DNA from: Chara braunii
Taxonomy: Eukaryota; Streptophyta; Charophyceae; Charales; Characeae
Direction: 5' to 3'
Assembly (NCBI GenBank): GCA_003427395.1
Contig: BFEA01000276.1
Span: 603,272-623,749, forward strand
Length of the DNA stretch: 20,478 nucleotides
The stretch's first letter is position 1. Every line of letters starts with the position of its first letter. Shown here one piece after another: positions 9,198-17,673 of this stretch. The notes under the pieces are model-generated. The model made no database searches, was not told the DNA's origin, and saw only the letters and a program-made list of their open reading frames with translations. The position numbers and the translations under genes were made by a program.

Positions 9198-9439
9198 TGA
9201 GCCCTCGTAGGGGCCAATTTGGTCAACCGCGCGCCCTGCCAGAAATGTTGAGGGCCTGGCAGGCTGTGCGACCTGGTGGGCTTTTCAGGATCTGCGCCCG
9301 CCTAGGCTGTGTGACCGGGGACTCTCATTTTCCACAAGCCCCAGTAGGCCGCCGAGTCACACGCACACCGTCGGCCAATCAGAATGCAACGTGCGGCGAA
9401 ATCCACGTCGTACAGTTGGGTGGCCTTAACTGCTTTGGT

Positions 9440-9469
9440 TCCAGGCCGGTATATGGAACTCGGCCTGGA
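9440..9469 (+). promoter_or_regulatory. Conserved LTR stem-loop
   Basis: TCCAGGCCG (9440-9448) pairs with CGGCCTGGA (9461-9469) around a 12-nt loop. The equivalent place in the - strand LTR (17642-17673) also forms a hairpin. Its role is unknown; it could act in U3 regulation or in RNA structure. Confidence 0.7.
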
Positions 9470-9542
9470 CCCAAATACTAAGCTTGGCTCGCAAGCTACT
9501 GGGAACCAGGTCGTGAGCCTCTGGATGTCGAAGGCCACCAAC

Positions 9543-9561
9543 ACTTTCCATATAAGAAAGT
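9543..9561 (+). promoter_or_regulatory. TATA-like word inside a small palindrome, candidate LTR promoter
   Basis: ACTTTCC, ATATA, AGAAAGT. The same palindrome occurs in the 5' LTR (2324-2342) and in the - strand LTR (17553-17570). TATAAG at 9551-9556 may be the TATA box. No transcript data are available to fix the start site. Confidence 0.45.
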
Positions 9562-10141
9562 GCGATGCCACGAGGAGCTGATTTTGGCCTTAGGCATACC
9601 GGCGGCAGTGCTGCCCAATCGAGCGTTGAAAGGTCGTCTGGCGCTGGGGGTCTGGGCGCACACAGACGCAGACGAGGGCGCTGCCAATGAGCAGCAAGTG
9701 AGCGGCCACAGCCGGGTTGAATCACATGAGGCCGACAGGGTAAGGTGCTGATCCTCTGGAAAGGGACATGCATGCGGGGGAAGATGAGGGTGAGAGAGTG
9801 TGAGAGGCACGTACCTGGTTGTACCGTGGAGGTCTGCATGGATGACATCTTCACGTACAAGTGGTTTGCTGCTGATGTTTCCGGTTGCATTACCCTGGTA
9901 GTGTAGGCTAGTTTAGGCCTTGTATGACTGTAGAGCAGGCGCTAAGCGCCGATAGGAGAAGAAACATTGGATACACTATTGATGGTGGCAAGAAGGGGGC
10001 TGGCATTGGCAACTGAGCTCATTGCTTTGGTCTCAAAAACTTGGTGCTTTCTGCTTTCTATACAACATTCGACTCTCTCACTTTCAGTGTTATGTTGGAA
10101 TTTGGATTTCTGTCATTTCGCTCTTGCTCATTTTCTTCCCA

Positions 10142-10603
10142 ATTACTACTAGGTAAGTTACCACAACTCCAACTAGGTCAGCTCTGCGAAAAAGTGTCGA
10201 GTACAATATTGTATTTGCTTTTAATGATCTTCAACTGAAAATTATACGTGTTTACGATTAAGGAGTCGGTGATGACCATCTAGATAACTTGTTAAATAAC
10301 TTTGCTTGAGTCTTCAACTATTTAAAGGTCTCACGATCAGAATACACTTGAAATGCCATCCTAACAAATAGTGGTTTCAAGTCCTCGAGGCTTCAAACAA
10401 GTGTATTAATTCTTCTTCGTAGGTAGGTCGGATGTTTTTTTTTTTAAGGGGTCATTTAGACATGAATTTCACTGATCTACATGTCCTCGTTCTTCAGTTG
10501 CAATACAAAACTTATCCCCTATTGGCAGTAGTTGTGATATTAAACATGGGATGGGTATGCGGTTTTCAAAACAAAATTATATGTGAAAGCATACTTCAAT
10601 TTC
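10142..10603. other. AT-rich DNA after the retrotransposon, no gene seen
   Basis: Composition changes at the LTR end to AT-rich sequence with a run of T near 10435-10445. Open frames are short and unconvincing. The change marks the edge of the element and the old host sequence it entered. Confidence 0.55.
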
Positions 10604-11165
10604 AAAAAAGGATCATGAGTTAAAGTATGCTTCAATTTCTTAAAGGCAAACTCGAAATCTTTGTCCTACAACCATACTAGCTTTTTCTTAAATAGTTCCC
10701 TAAAAGGAGCAGCAAAGATAGGAAAGTTCAGCACAAACTCCTCAAAATAGCTTTGCTAATGCAAAGATATATCTTAACTTTGTTATATTTTTCTGTCGTG
10801 CCCAATTCCTAATCGCAATAACTTTTTTCTCTTCAAGCCACAAACCATTTTTATTAATGTTCGGGATACAAATCTAAATGATTGAAAAAAGGATCATGAG
10901 TAAAACTATGCTTCAATTTCTTGAAGACAAACTCAAAACCTTTGTCGCACAATTAGACTGTTTTTTTCTCAAATAGTTTCCTAAAAAGAGCAACAAAGAT
11001 AGGAAAGTGCATTACAACCTCCTTATAATAGCTTTGCTAAGACAAAGACCCCACATATCTTAACATTGTTAAATTTTTCGGTTGTGGCCAATTCTTAATC
11101 GCAATAACTTTCCTCTTTCAAGCTGCAAAACATCGTTATTGGCGTTCGAGATACAAATCCCATGA
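10604..11165. repeat. 281-bp tandem duplication in AT-rich DNA
   Basis: Copy 1 (about 10604-10884) and copy 2 (about 10885-11165) align along their length. Shared words are AAAAAAGGATCATGAGT, TGCTTCAATTTCTT, CAAAGATAGGAAAGT, ATAGCTTTGCTAA and AATCGCAATAACTTT. The copies differ at many positions, so the duplication is old. No frame stays open through both copies, and I do not recognise the unit. Confidence 0.88.
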
Positions 11166-12425
11166 TTCTACAAACTTAGATTTCTTCGAATGAATCTTGA
11201 ACGTATTTTTCTCTACTTGTTCTATAACGATTCATAAATATTCCTTATGCCTATCCAATGTTTCTTTAACATGAGACTTCTGAAGGTAGATCGCTACTGG
11301 TTGATCTAGTCAACCTCACAATAAATAATTGATAATTGACTGAAAGGTTGTTATTGCATCTCAACGAATTCATAATGTTTGTATCTTGTACAAAATGCAA
11401 GCTAATATTGATATTTGGGTGTTGATCATTCACAGTTACAATGGAAGAGCGGAAGCTCTTACGATCGCCTCATCACTGAGTCTTCGACGGGGAGTTTCCG
11501 TGTCGAATTTGGCTTTGTTGGGGGTCGAAGAGACGAATTTGTCAAGTTCGTGAAGAATAACCTTACATAATAGAGGTGCAAAGCACATGCTCTTAAGGTA
11601 TTCAGACTTCTATCAATTTCAGAAAAAAACGACTGCAAGCTTCTTAGTCTAATGAGTCACGTAATAGTTACCAAATATAGACCCTGACATAACCTAAGCT
11701 CCCCTTCTCTCTGAGGTACGGGTCAGAAAGGTGCAAAGTATGGAGAATGACTTGGTTTGATCCAACCTTTTTGTTGCAAGTTTTTGCAGTTGTTTCCTTA
11801 GTTCCCTCAAGCACCGAAGTTGATATGCAATGGGTCATTGTCTTCAATATCTTACTTAGAAAAAGTTTTTTTTGCCGTGTTTTTTACCGTCCTTTCCACA
11901 ACACTTGTTGCTTCTTCTAGCGCTCTTATATTCTTTTGGAATTTTTTCAATAAAACAAGGTATAGATGATTTGTAAGCAGTAGACTTGACCACAACCATA
12001 ACAACTTCACTCACCTTCGTCCTCCTAACTAGAAAATGTTTAATGCAGTAGGTTCAGACAACAAATTGACAATGATAAGTTTACATTAGACTTGTGCCAC
12101 AATTTTGCTGTTTTGTATTCATCTATGTCATGTAAATTTGTTTTTGCTCCTTCAAGACGATTAACATTTAAATCTGTCCTTAAAGTGCGGTTACAGTAAG
12201 TGTGCTTATATCAACAAACACAAATGTATTTAAGACTTCATCTTCCTAACTGCATTTTCTGATAAATGAGATTGTATCTATCACCCATTTGCTAGCTCCA
12301 ATGGTCGTTTCATTTGGATCCATCATGCCCTTTCTTTGTTTCTGCTCAACCCATGAACTCCTTCGATTAATGAGTTTCTCACCAACTTCATCAAGGGACA
12401 CCCGGCAAGACAAAATGCAAGACTG
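11166..12425. other. AT-rich DNA with one coding-like patch
   Basis: Mostly AT-rich sequence with no recognisable gene. Small hairpins occur, for example GGTTGA/TCAACC near 11300 and AAGAGC/GCTCTT near 11445. The stretch 11436-11570 stands out for higher GC and a protein-like translation and is listed separately. A 68-codon open frame on the - strand (12246-12452) has ordinary composition but no recognised family, and it overlaps the U6-like sequence. Confidence 0.5.
11436..11570 (+). other. Possible small exon or gene relic
   Basis: In one + strand frame the sequence reads LQWKSGSSYDRLITE, then SSTGSFRVEFGFVGG and RRDEFVKFVKNNL, to a TAA at 11568. The frame is open from 11412. The patch is clearly more GC-rich than its surroundings, and third codon positions favour G and C. 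CACAG at 11431-11435 could be a splice acceptor just before it. I do not recognise the protein, and no matching neighbouring exon was found, so this may be chance or the relic of a host gene. Confidence 0.25.
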
Positions 12426-12485
12426 GTTAACAGGATATGAGCCTGTTAACATTGGAATGAACAGAGAAGATTAGCATGACCATAG
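12426..12485 (+). ncRNA. U6 snRNA-like sequence, probably a pseudogene or diverged copy
   Basis: From 12451 the sequence ATTGGAATGA, ACAGAGAAGA, TTAGCATGAC, C matches the central U6 snRNA: TTGGAA, the ACAGAGA box that contacts the 5' splice site, and AGATTAGCATGRCC, which pairs with U4. Against the canonical core I count one deleted base and two substitutions. Directly before it, GTTAACAGG (12426-12434) and CCTGTTAAC (12442-12450) form a perfect 9-bp hairpin, in the place of the U6 5' stem-loop. After ATGACC the sequence no longer follows U6: the internal stem-loop and 3' end are not recognisable. No plant USE (TCCCACATCG-like) or TATA box is seen upstream, which favours a pseudogene. Confidence 0.65.
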
Positions 12486-12488
12486 GAG

Positions 12489-12535
12489 TCTGGGCAGTGT
12501 TTTGGTCCCAGAATGGCTGATCAGCCGAAGAGACC
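12489..12535 (+). other. Hairpin-rich segment after the U6-like core
   Basis: TCTGGG (12489-12494) can pair with CCCAGA (12507-12512). GGCTGATCAGCC (12515-12526) is a perfect 12-bp palindrome. Alternatively GGTC (12504-12507) and GACC (12532-12535) enclose it. TTTT at 12500-12503 could be a weak Pol III stop. Confidence 0.5.
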
Positions 12536-12539
12536 ACCA

Positions 12540-12995
12540 CCAGTTACCTCTTTCCTTTTCTTTTCAAAGTCAAAAGAGTTTTGAAAATGTCTCAAGTGGA
12601 GTGGCTTGCTGTAAACTTAGATGAGAACGGGGTTAGATGGAAGCCATTAGGATATGTCATGTTCACGGGGAACTTTCAATGCACCAGCACCAGCATTGAG
12701 GAACAGGGACACTTCTTTATTCGATTATTACACAATCATGACTGACCGTGAGATCAGCTGTGTCACACATGGATGGTATGGCAGACGCATATCACCCTGC
12801 TGCCACACCAAACATTCTTTAAACCACCAGTACGTTCGAGGCTGGCGTCTTCCCCCTTCGCGCCAATCTTTGCCGACGTTCTTGTTTTCGATTTGGCTGG
12901 TGCCGCAGCCATTTTGGTCCAGCTGTCCCGCGCCTCTGAGCTTCTCGGAGAGGCGCTCTCGTTCTCTCAATTTGTCTGGGACCATGTCCTGGTGG
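12540..12995. other. No gene recognised
   Basis: Overlapping open frames exist on both strands (12654-13076 and 12728-13028), but they shadow one another and show no family motif. They run into the 59-bp tandem repeat, which argues against a conserved protein. Confidence 0.5.
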
Positions 12996-13113
12996 TTTAA
13001 GCCAATCAACTTGGTAGTGGGGCCTCACTCGTTTGTTTTTGTTTTTTGTCTGAATTTAAGCCAATCAACTTGGTAGTGGGGCCTCACTCTTTTGTTTTTG
13101 TTTTTTGTCTGAA
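12996..13113. repeat. 59-bp tandem duplication
   Basis: Copies 12996-13054 and 13055-13113 begin TTTAAGCCAATCAACTTGG and are nearly identical; for example CTCG differs from CTCT in the middle. Such high identity means a recent duplication. Confidence 0.93.
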
Positions 13114-13247
13114 ATTTATTCCCAAGTTCCTCATGTTAGCTTGTATGAACTTTGGGAAATGCAGGGAGTCCTTCGGTGAAGCACAGGATCCCAACCAGTA
13201 AATTGGCAGAGTTGCTGAAGAGTATGTACACCCCTGACTTGCTAGGA

Positions 13248-13349
13248 CTAAGGCAATCTCTTCAAATCTCTTTGGGATTATCGCTTCTCTAAGAGGCAGT
13301 GCTAAGGCAATCTCTCTTTGGGATTATCGCTACTCTACAAGGCAAGTGC
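13248..13349. repeat. Imperfect tandem duplication of about 50 bp
   Basis: Copy 1 (13248-13301) and copy 2 (13302-13349) share CTAAGGCAATCTC and TTTGGGATTATCGCT. Copy 1 has a few extra bases (TTCAAATCTC) in the middle. Confidence 0.85.
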
Positions 13350-14270
13350 TCGTTTAGAGTTGCGCAGAACATGCTCTTGCTAGCCTGAGATAAGGCACCA
13401 CAGGTCCTAGCCTTGGCAACAAACCAGTTGAGACATTGAACCAATGCATAAACCAGAAGTTGCTTAAATCACCACTACGGAGGAAGGCCTCCTTTTTCCC
13501 AAGTTGTGATTGCACTATGGCTGGGTTTTCCCCTCTCGGACTTCCAAAAAGCCAAAAACTGGTATGGTACTGGGCCTCCTTAGGATGGACAGAACAGGTT
13601 CAGATGAAGTACATGTTTGAGTACTTCAGAAATTGGTCTGCCTTGCATCAGACAATCGCATCTCTTCAAATTGGGGAATGGAACATAGCCAGGCAATCGA
13701 GAAAAGATGACACATGTCAACTGGATTAAATGACCCAAATTGGGAAACACAAGATGATCGCCCTGACCATGGATGAGTAGAGGGTGTGCTGCACATGAAG
13801 TAGGCTGTTGATAATGAAGTACGCAGCTGGAAATTCCAGCGCCCCCAGCCATGACAATGAACCCGCCCTGAATGTGAAACTTTGGGACCAAATTAGAAGT
13901 GGCATGAAGTAGGGACGAGAAACACTCTAGCACATCAGCAAGACCGAGTACAACAAAATATCATAAATCATCTGGATTTAAATCCACAACACCTGATTTT
14001 GGCAGCCCAGAGGGAGGGCCAGGTGCAGCCTAGCGTACACTTATCCTCAGCGACTCAGCTAGAGAAAGAATGATGCGGCTGTGGGGAGAGGAGGGGCAAA
14101 TGTGGATTTGTCAGTGCAGCATCGCCAGCACCAGCATGCTTCAGTCATGATCTGTTCTCCATGTTGCGGAAGCTGAAATATATGCTACTGGGAGTGGACC
14201 CACGTAATCTGCCACAGGAAAAGTGTGCGATGCATGACCTTTTCATCTGCTGGTGCTGCGCTTTCCGCCC
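13350..14270. other. No gene recognised
   Basis: A 97-codon open frame on the + strand (13436-13729) and a 117-codon frame on the - strand (13580-13933) overlap. Neither shows a motif I know. Complementary words AGCACCAGCA and TGCTGGTGCT stand about 110 bp apart near 14130 and 14250. Nothing else is evident. Confidence 0.45.
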
Positions 14271-14274
14271 CTGT

Positions 14275-14785
14275 GATCTAGCTTTTCAGGCCCCTCCAGG
14301 TCATCCATGACAGATTGGAAAGGTGACTGCCAGAAGCAAATTCCCACAGACCCCTTTTTCATTCTCTTTGCCAGCCTTGTTTTTTTCTGGCCAGCAAATT
14401 TGCCTACAAACCACTGGTAGCTTGGGAACGTTGATCAGCCAACAAAGGCTAAGATTAGGCACGAGACAGTGAAAGACACACGGGCAGCGAGCGTACTCGC
14501 AGAAATGCAATCTGTCGGTTATTGTCCCCATAATCTAGGTTTTCAGGCCCTTCCAGGTCATCCATGACAGATTGAAAAGGTCACTGCCAGAAGCTAGTTC
14601 CCAAAGGCCCCTTTTCATCCTTTTTGCCCTGCCTTTTTTCGCAACAATTTCCTCAAAACCTACTTGTAAATTAGGAGTGTTTATCAGCTAAGAAAGGCAA
14701 GGGCTAGACAAGTGACAGAAGTGACAGTGAAATCTAAAGGGGGAGTGAGCATGTGCACAACAATGCAAACTATGGACAAGGGGGG
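14275..14785. repeat. 257-bp tandem duplication
   Basis: Copy 1 (about 14275-14531) and copy 2 (about 14532-14785) align. Shared words are TTTTCAGGCCC, CCAGGTCATCCATGACAG and CACTGCCAGAAGC. Similarity is highest at the start and fades toward the end, so the duplication is old. Confidence 0.85.
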
Positions 14786-15770
14786 AGGCGGGGGGGCCAA
14801 CGGGGACAAAGAAAGGAAAAGGAAATAGTTAAACATATGCGAGACGCAAAAATGTGAATCGTTAATCAACAACTCAGGAGTTCAAAACCTGTAGACTATT
14901 ATCCATGCCTGTAGAAAAGCTCAAGTGAAAAACGCATACCACTATTTCAAAAACTGCAATGACCTGAATCCCCGTCCAATGAAGGGTTGCAACTTGCAAG
15001 TTTGTTTTTGCCCCACACAAATTCAATAAGGGAACCAAAACAAAAAAGTCCAATACGGGGATGGACACAGCCAATACTAAAGAAGGGAGAAATAATTAAT
15101 GATATTGAACAATAAAGTTGTCAGTTGATAGAGTCCGACAGACCTACAAAGAAAAAGTGAGATACAAGAACGTTGGGGGAAGCAAAGATTGTTTATGTGA
15201 ACTCCAGGGAACTTTTCTGACGTTTTTCGCATAGAATCTTGGGAACCCTAACGTACACGGAAATTAAAATTGTTCGTCAATCAAGGAGATGGGCAGAAAG
15301 AAAAAGCAGTCTGGGGTGAGATTTGAATCTATACCCTGTCATGAGATAGAGATAGGAAGTACGAACACTGAAAGAGGACCAGATTAGCTGCTGTTGCCTT
15401 TTTGAAATCCGTTTGTCACATGCAGATCCACGTGGGCACACCAAAACAGGCAGAGCAAGCATCATTAAAAAGAACTTCAAAAAAGTTGCTTTCACCAGTC
15501 GTTACCTTTTCCAGAGCTACCAGGTGTTCTCTCTTGTCAGTCTGCTCAGCAAGATCTCTGTCTTTCTGAAACGAACATGCCATACCAAAGAGATTTTTCG
15601 TGAACTGCTCCTACCGTCTCCATAAACGTATGCTGTCAGCCTCACTGACAAAAGATCTGTCTTGTTCCATTTCCAAGCACACCACTTAAGAAATAGAAAT
15701 CTCAACTCTGCCAAATCCTACAATTTCAACAGCAACCTCCATAGGTAACTGATAACATCAAACGCTCACC
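14786..15770. other. No gene recognised
   Basis: Only short, overlapping open frames are present, with no family motif. I looked for tRNA and other small RNAs and found none I could support. GATTTGAATC near 15319 resembles part of a tRNA T-loop complement, but no cloverleaf can be formed. Confidence 0.5.
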
Positions 15771-15774
15771 CAAT

Positions 15775-15930
15775 TCCTTCCTTTCTTTTTGAGTTTTCTT
15801 CCATGCCTGCTGTCCGCTGTCCTTCCTTTTCTTTTCTTTTCTTTTCTTTCCTTTCCAGGCTGTCTCCCTCCCTCCCTCCGCGCCTCCTTTCCTTCCTTAC
15901 GGTCTTCTTTTGTTTTCTTTTCCGTTCTGT
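15775..15930. repeat. Pyrimidine-rich tract
   Basis: About 150 bases of almost pure C and T on the + strand, with repeated TTTTC and CCCT units (for example 15825-15855 and 15864-15880). Tracts like this can form triplex DNA. The long Lys/Arg/Glu-rich frame on the opposite strand is a product of the tract, not a gene. Confidence 0.85.
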
Positions 15931-16310
15931 TCTCTTGTTGCTTGTTCTTTGTTCATATACTTTTCCAGGTTTGTGAGGCTTGCAGCTAGAACGCAAGGCC
16001 ATGTGGAATAAAGATCTAGTATTGGCGAGATATTTCAGGGCACGCCACATCCTTCTAAAATAGGCGCAAGTTGCGACACTACAGCGAAGACCGCTTACAT
16101 GACCTCTGCAGGCATTAGGATTGCCTGTGAAAACTGAGAAACCATCCAATCATCTCCAATCATCCAAGATTTATTTAAAGAAACACAAAAACAAACAAAA
16201 TGAACAGCCAGATTTTTTTAAAATCTGCTTGTTTGTCTGTTTCAGACCTTCAATGTTGTGAGCCAACCTTCACTTCGCCAAAGCAGCACCTCTCAAGTAA
16301 TCAATCAACG
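15931..16310. other. No gene recognised
   Basis: No gene is seen. A perfect 8-bp hairpin, CAGATTTT (16210-16217) and AAAATCTG (16221-16228) with a TTT loop, is the only structure noted. Confidence 0.5.
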
Positions 16311-16314
16311 GCAA

Positions 16315-16366
16315 GATGACCTTCAAAAAAAAAAAAAAAAAAAAAAAAAACGACACGATGACCTTC
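16315..16366. repeat. Poly(A) run of 26 flanked by 10-bp direct repeats
   Basis: GATGACCTTC at 16315-16324 is followed by A(26) at 16325-16350, then CGACAC, then GATGACCTTC again at 16357-16366. A poly(A) tail between short direct repeats is the footprint of L1-type retroposition, but here no inserted body precedes the tail. Confidence 0.8.
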
Positions 16367-16698
16367 CGGCTTGCAATATGTTCCCTGACATTCCACCCAT
16401 GTTCCAGATTCTTTAATTCATTTCTGTTCCTTTTTCAAGTTTTTCTTTGACTGTTTTTTTTTTTTCCTCCTTTGTTTATAATAACTTTGTACTGTGTGGT
16501 GCGCAATGTGCACCATCTTCAGAAATAAGTACAGCCACGTCATACTATTTAGTTTCGTTTTTCAATGGAAGCACGTTTTTGGAGTCTAGTGCCCAGCGGA
16601 GTTTTAAATGCAGTTTGGTTGTGTAGGCTTCGGCAGAGTTGTGTCAGTGGCCAGGTCGTCCAAGGTCTTGTAGGCCCTAGCCCTCTACTAGCAGCAGG
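16367..16698. other. No gene recognised
   Basis: AT-rich at first, with T runs near 16455, then mixed sequence leading into the repeat at 16700-16830. No gene or RNA is supported. Confidence 0.5.
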
Positions 16699-16699
16699 A

Positions 16700-16743
16700 A
16701 AATTTCCAGCCGTCGATCTATCAACATCGAACGGCTGAAATTT
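16700..16743. repeat. Imperfect hairpin
   Basis: AAATTTC and AGCCGT and CGA on the left pair with TCGA, ACGGCT and GAAATTT on the right, with one bulge on each side and a loop of about 10 nt. The right arm is also the start of the 54-bp repeat. Confidence 0.65.
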
Positions 16744-16830
16744 TTCACGCGGCAAGTAAACAGGACCAGGGCATATCCGATTGAACTGCTGAAATTTTTC
16801 ACGCGGCAAGTGAAGAGGGCCAGGGGTACT
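16734..16830. repeat. 54-bp direct repeat, nearly two copies
   Basis: A 24-bp block beginning GCTGAAATTTTTCACGC occurs at 16734-16757 and again at 16788-16811. The similarity continues more loosely through AGGACCAGGG and AGGGCCAGGG. Confidence 0.85.
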
Positions 16831-17552
16831 GGCTAAACCTGGCCATGATTCGGGCCAGATTCAAGCCTGCTTTGGCCCCTCGTGTCTGGGCCACAGCCAA
16901 GATGTCTTGTCCATGCCCGACATGACATTTTTCTGAAACCTAGAAACAAGACTGCATTTAAACTCAGCCTGACACGGCTGCAATGAATATGAGCGAGAGC
17001 GAGAGACAGAAATCCAGATTGCAAAATCACGAAGTAGCCCAGATAGTCATGTACCAAGCAGAGAGCACAATGCACCAAGATAACATCCAAATAAGACCAA
17101 TACAATGAACTCATAGGTCAATGTCGACGCTCTCTGGCCACAACAAAACATTATCCAATGTCGCTCCTACTGAATGGCGCCCAGCGCCCAGCCTACACTA
17201 CTCAGCCTATCTACATCTACCTACGTTTATGCAACAAGATCACATCAAAGTTGAAGACCAACGTACGTGACGTCATCACCAATGCCGACCACCAGCATAC
17301 ACCAGATTCGTTCTCTCACCTGGCCTCATCACACCTTGTCTCGCCTCTGCATGCGCCTCCTAACCGAAGACCACCATTGCCATCACCTGCCACCGCAAGT
17401 GCAGCCCGGTTATGGCCGCCGTGCGCCTGCTGCCACTGCAGCGCCCCTATCACCTCTGTGCGCCCGCGTGCGCCCGGGCCTGGCTGGTTAGCGCAGCATT
17501 GCAAGGCAGTGCAGCAGCGTGGCTGCATCGCCTGCACAGGCCAGGGCCGCGC

Positions 17553-17570
17553 ACTTTCCTTATGGAAAGT
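17553..17570 (-). promoter_or_regulatory. LTR palindrome counterpart, candidate promoter
   Basis: ACTTTCC, TTAT, GGAAAGT. It corresponds to 2324-2342 and 9543-9561 in the + strand LTRs. The TATA-like centre is shorter here (ATAA on the - strand). Confidence 0.45.
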
Positions 17571-17641
17571 TCGCCCGCTGCTGGCTGGTCTGGCGAGGCG
17601 TGTAGGGGCCCAGTAGCTTCAGGACGGCCCCAAGTGTCTGC

Positions 17642-17673
17642 GCCCAGGCCCAGTTTCAGACACTGGCCTGGGC
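17642..17673 (-). promoter_or_regulatory. Conserved LTR stem-loop, - strand copy
   Basis: GCCCAGGCC (17642-17650) and GGCCTGGGC (17665-17673) form a 9-bp stem. It is the counterpart of 9440-9469, and one base pair differs by a compensatory change. Confidence 0.68.

Larger units (their letters stand above)
2291..10141 (+). mobile_element. Degenerate Ty3/gypsy chromovirus-type LTR retrotransposon
   Basis: This is an old, non-autonomous copy of a Ty3/gypsy element. The order seen is partial 5' LTR, tRNA-Met primer-binding site, leader, gag, protease, RT, RNase H, integrase, chromodomain-like C-terminus, polypurine tract and 3' LTR. RT before integrase places it in Ty3/gypsy, and the C-terminal tail after integrase is typical of chromoviruses. 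The two LTRs differ by many substitutions and indels, so the insertion is not recent. Stops and frameshifts occur in every domain, RT and protease have lost catalytic residues, and the 5' LTR has lost roughly its first 310 bp. No target-site duplication can be assigned because the 5' boundary is missing. The next related copy lies at 16979-19545 in the opposite orientation. Confidence 0.93.
9198..10141 (+). repeat. 3' LTR, 944 bp, TG...CA
   Basis: It starts TGAGCCCTC right after the polypurine tract and ends CTTCCCA. Both ends are supported by the - strand element, whose LTR begins TGAGCCCTC after the same tract and ends ATTGCA. From 9510 on it aligns with the 5' LTR remnant. It contains a 9-bp stem-loop at 9440-9469 and a TATA-like palindrome at 9543-9561, with TATAAG at 9551. 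A plausible order is U3, promoter around 9550, then R/U5. Many differences from the 5' LTR indicate an old insertion. Confidence 0.92.

Noticed and set aside
10142-10150. Target-site duplication for the + strand element
   Set aside because: The 5' end of the 5' LTR is missing, so no matching flank exists to compare.
12246-12452. 68-codon frame on the - strand with ordinary composition
   Set aside because: Considered as an exon, but no family is recognised, no clear donor site follows, and it overlaps the U6-like sequence. Left uncalled.
15290-15360. Possible tRNA on the - strand (GATTCAAATC word)
   Set aside because: The T-loop word is misplaced relative to a 5-bp stem, and no anticodon or acceptor stem can be drawn.
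15766-16149. 127-codon Lys/Arg-rich frame on the - strand
   Set aside because: It is the translation of a C/T-rich tract, without domain or conserved motif.
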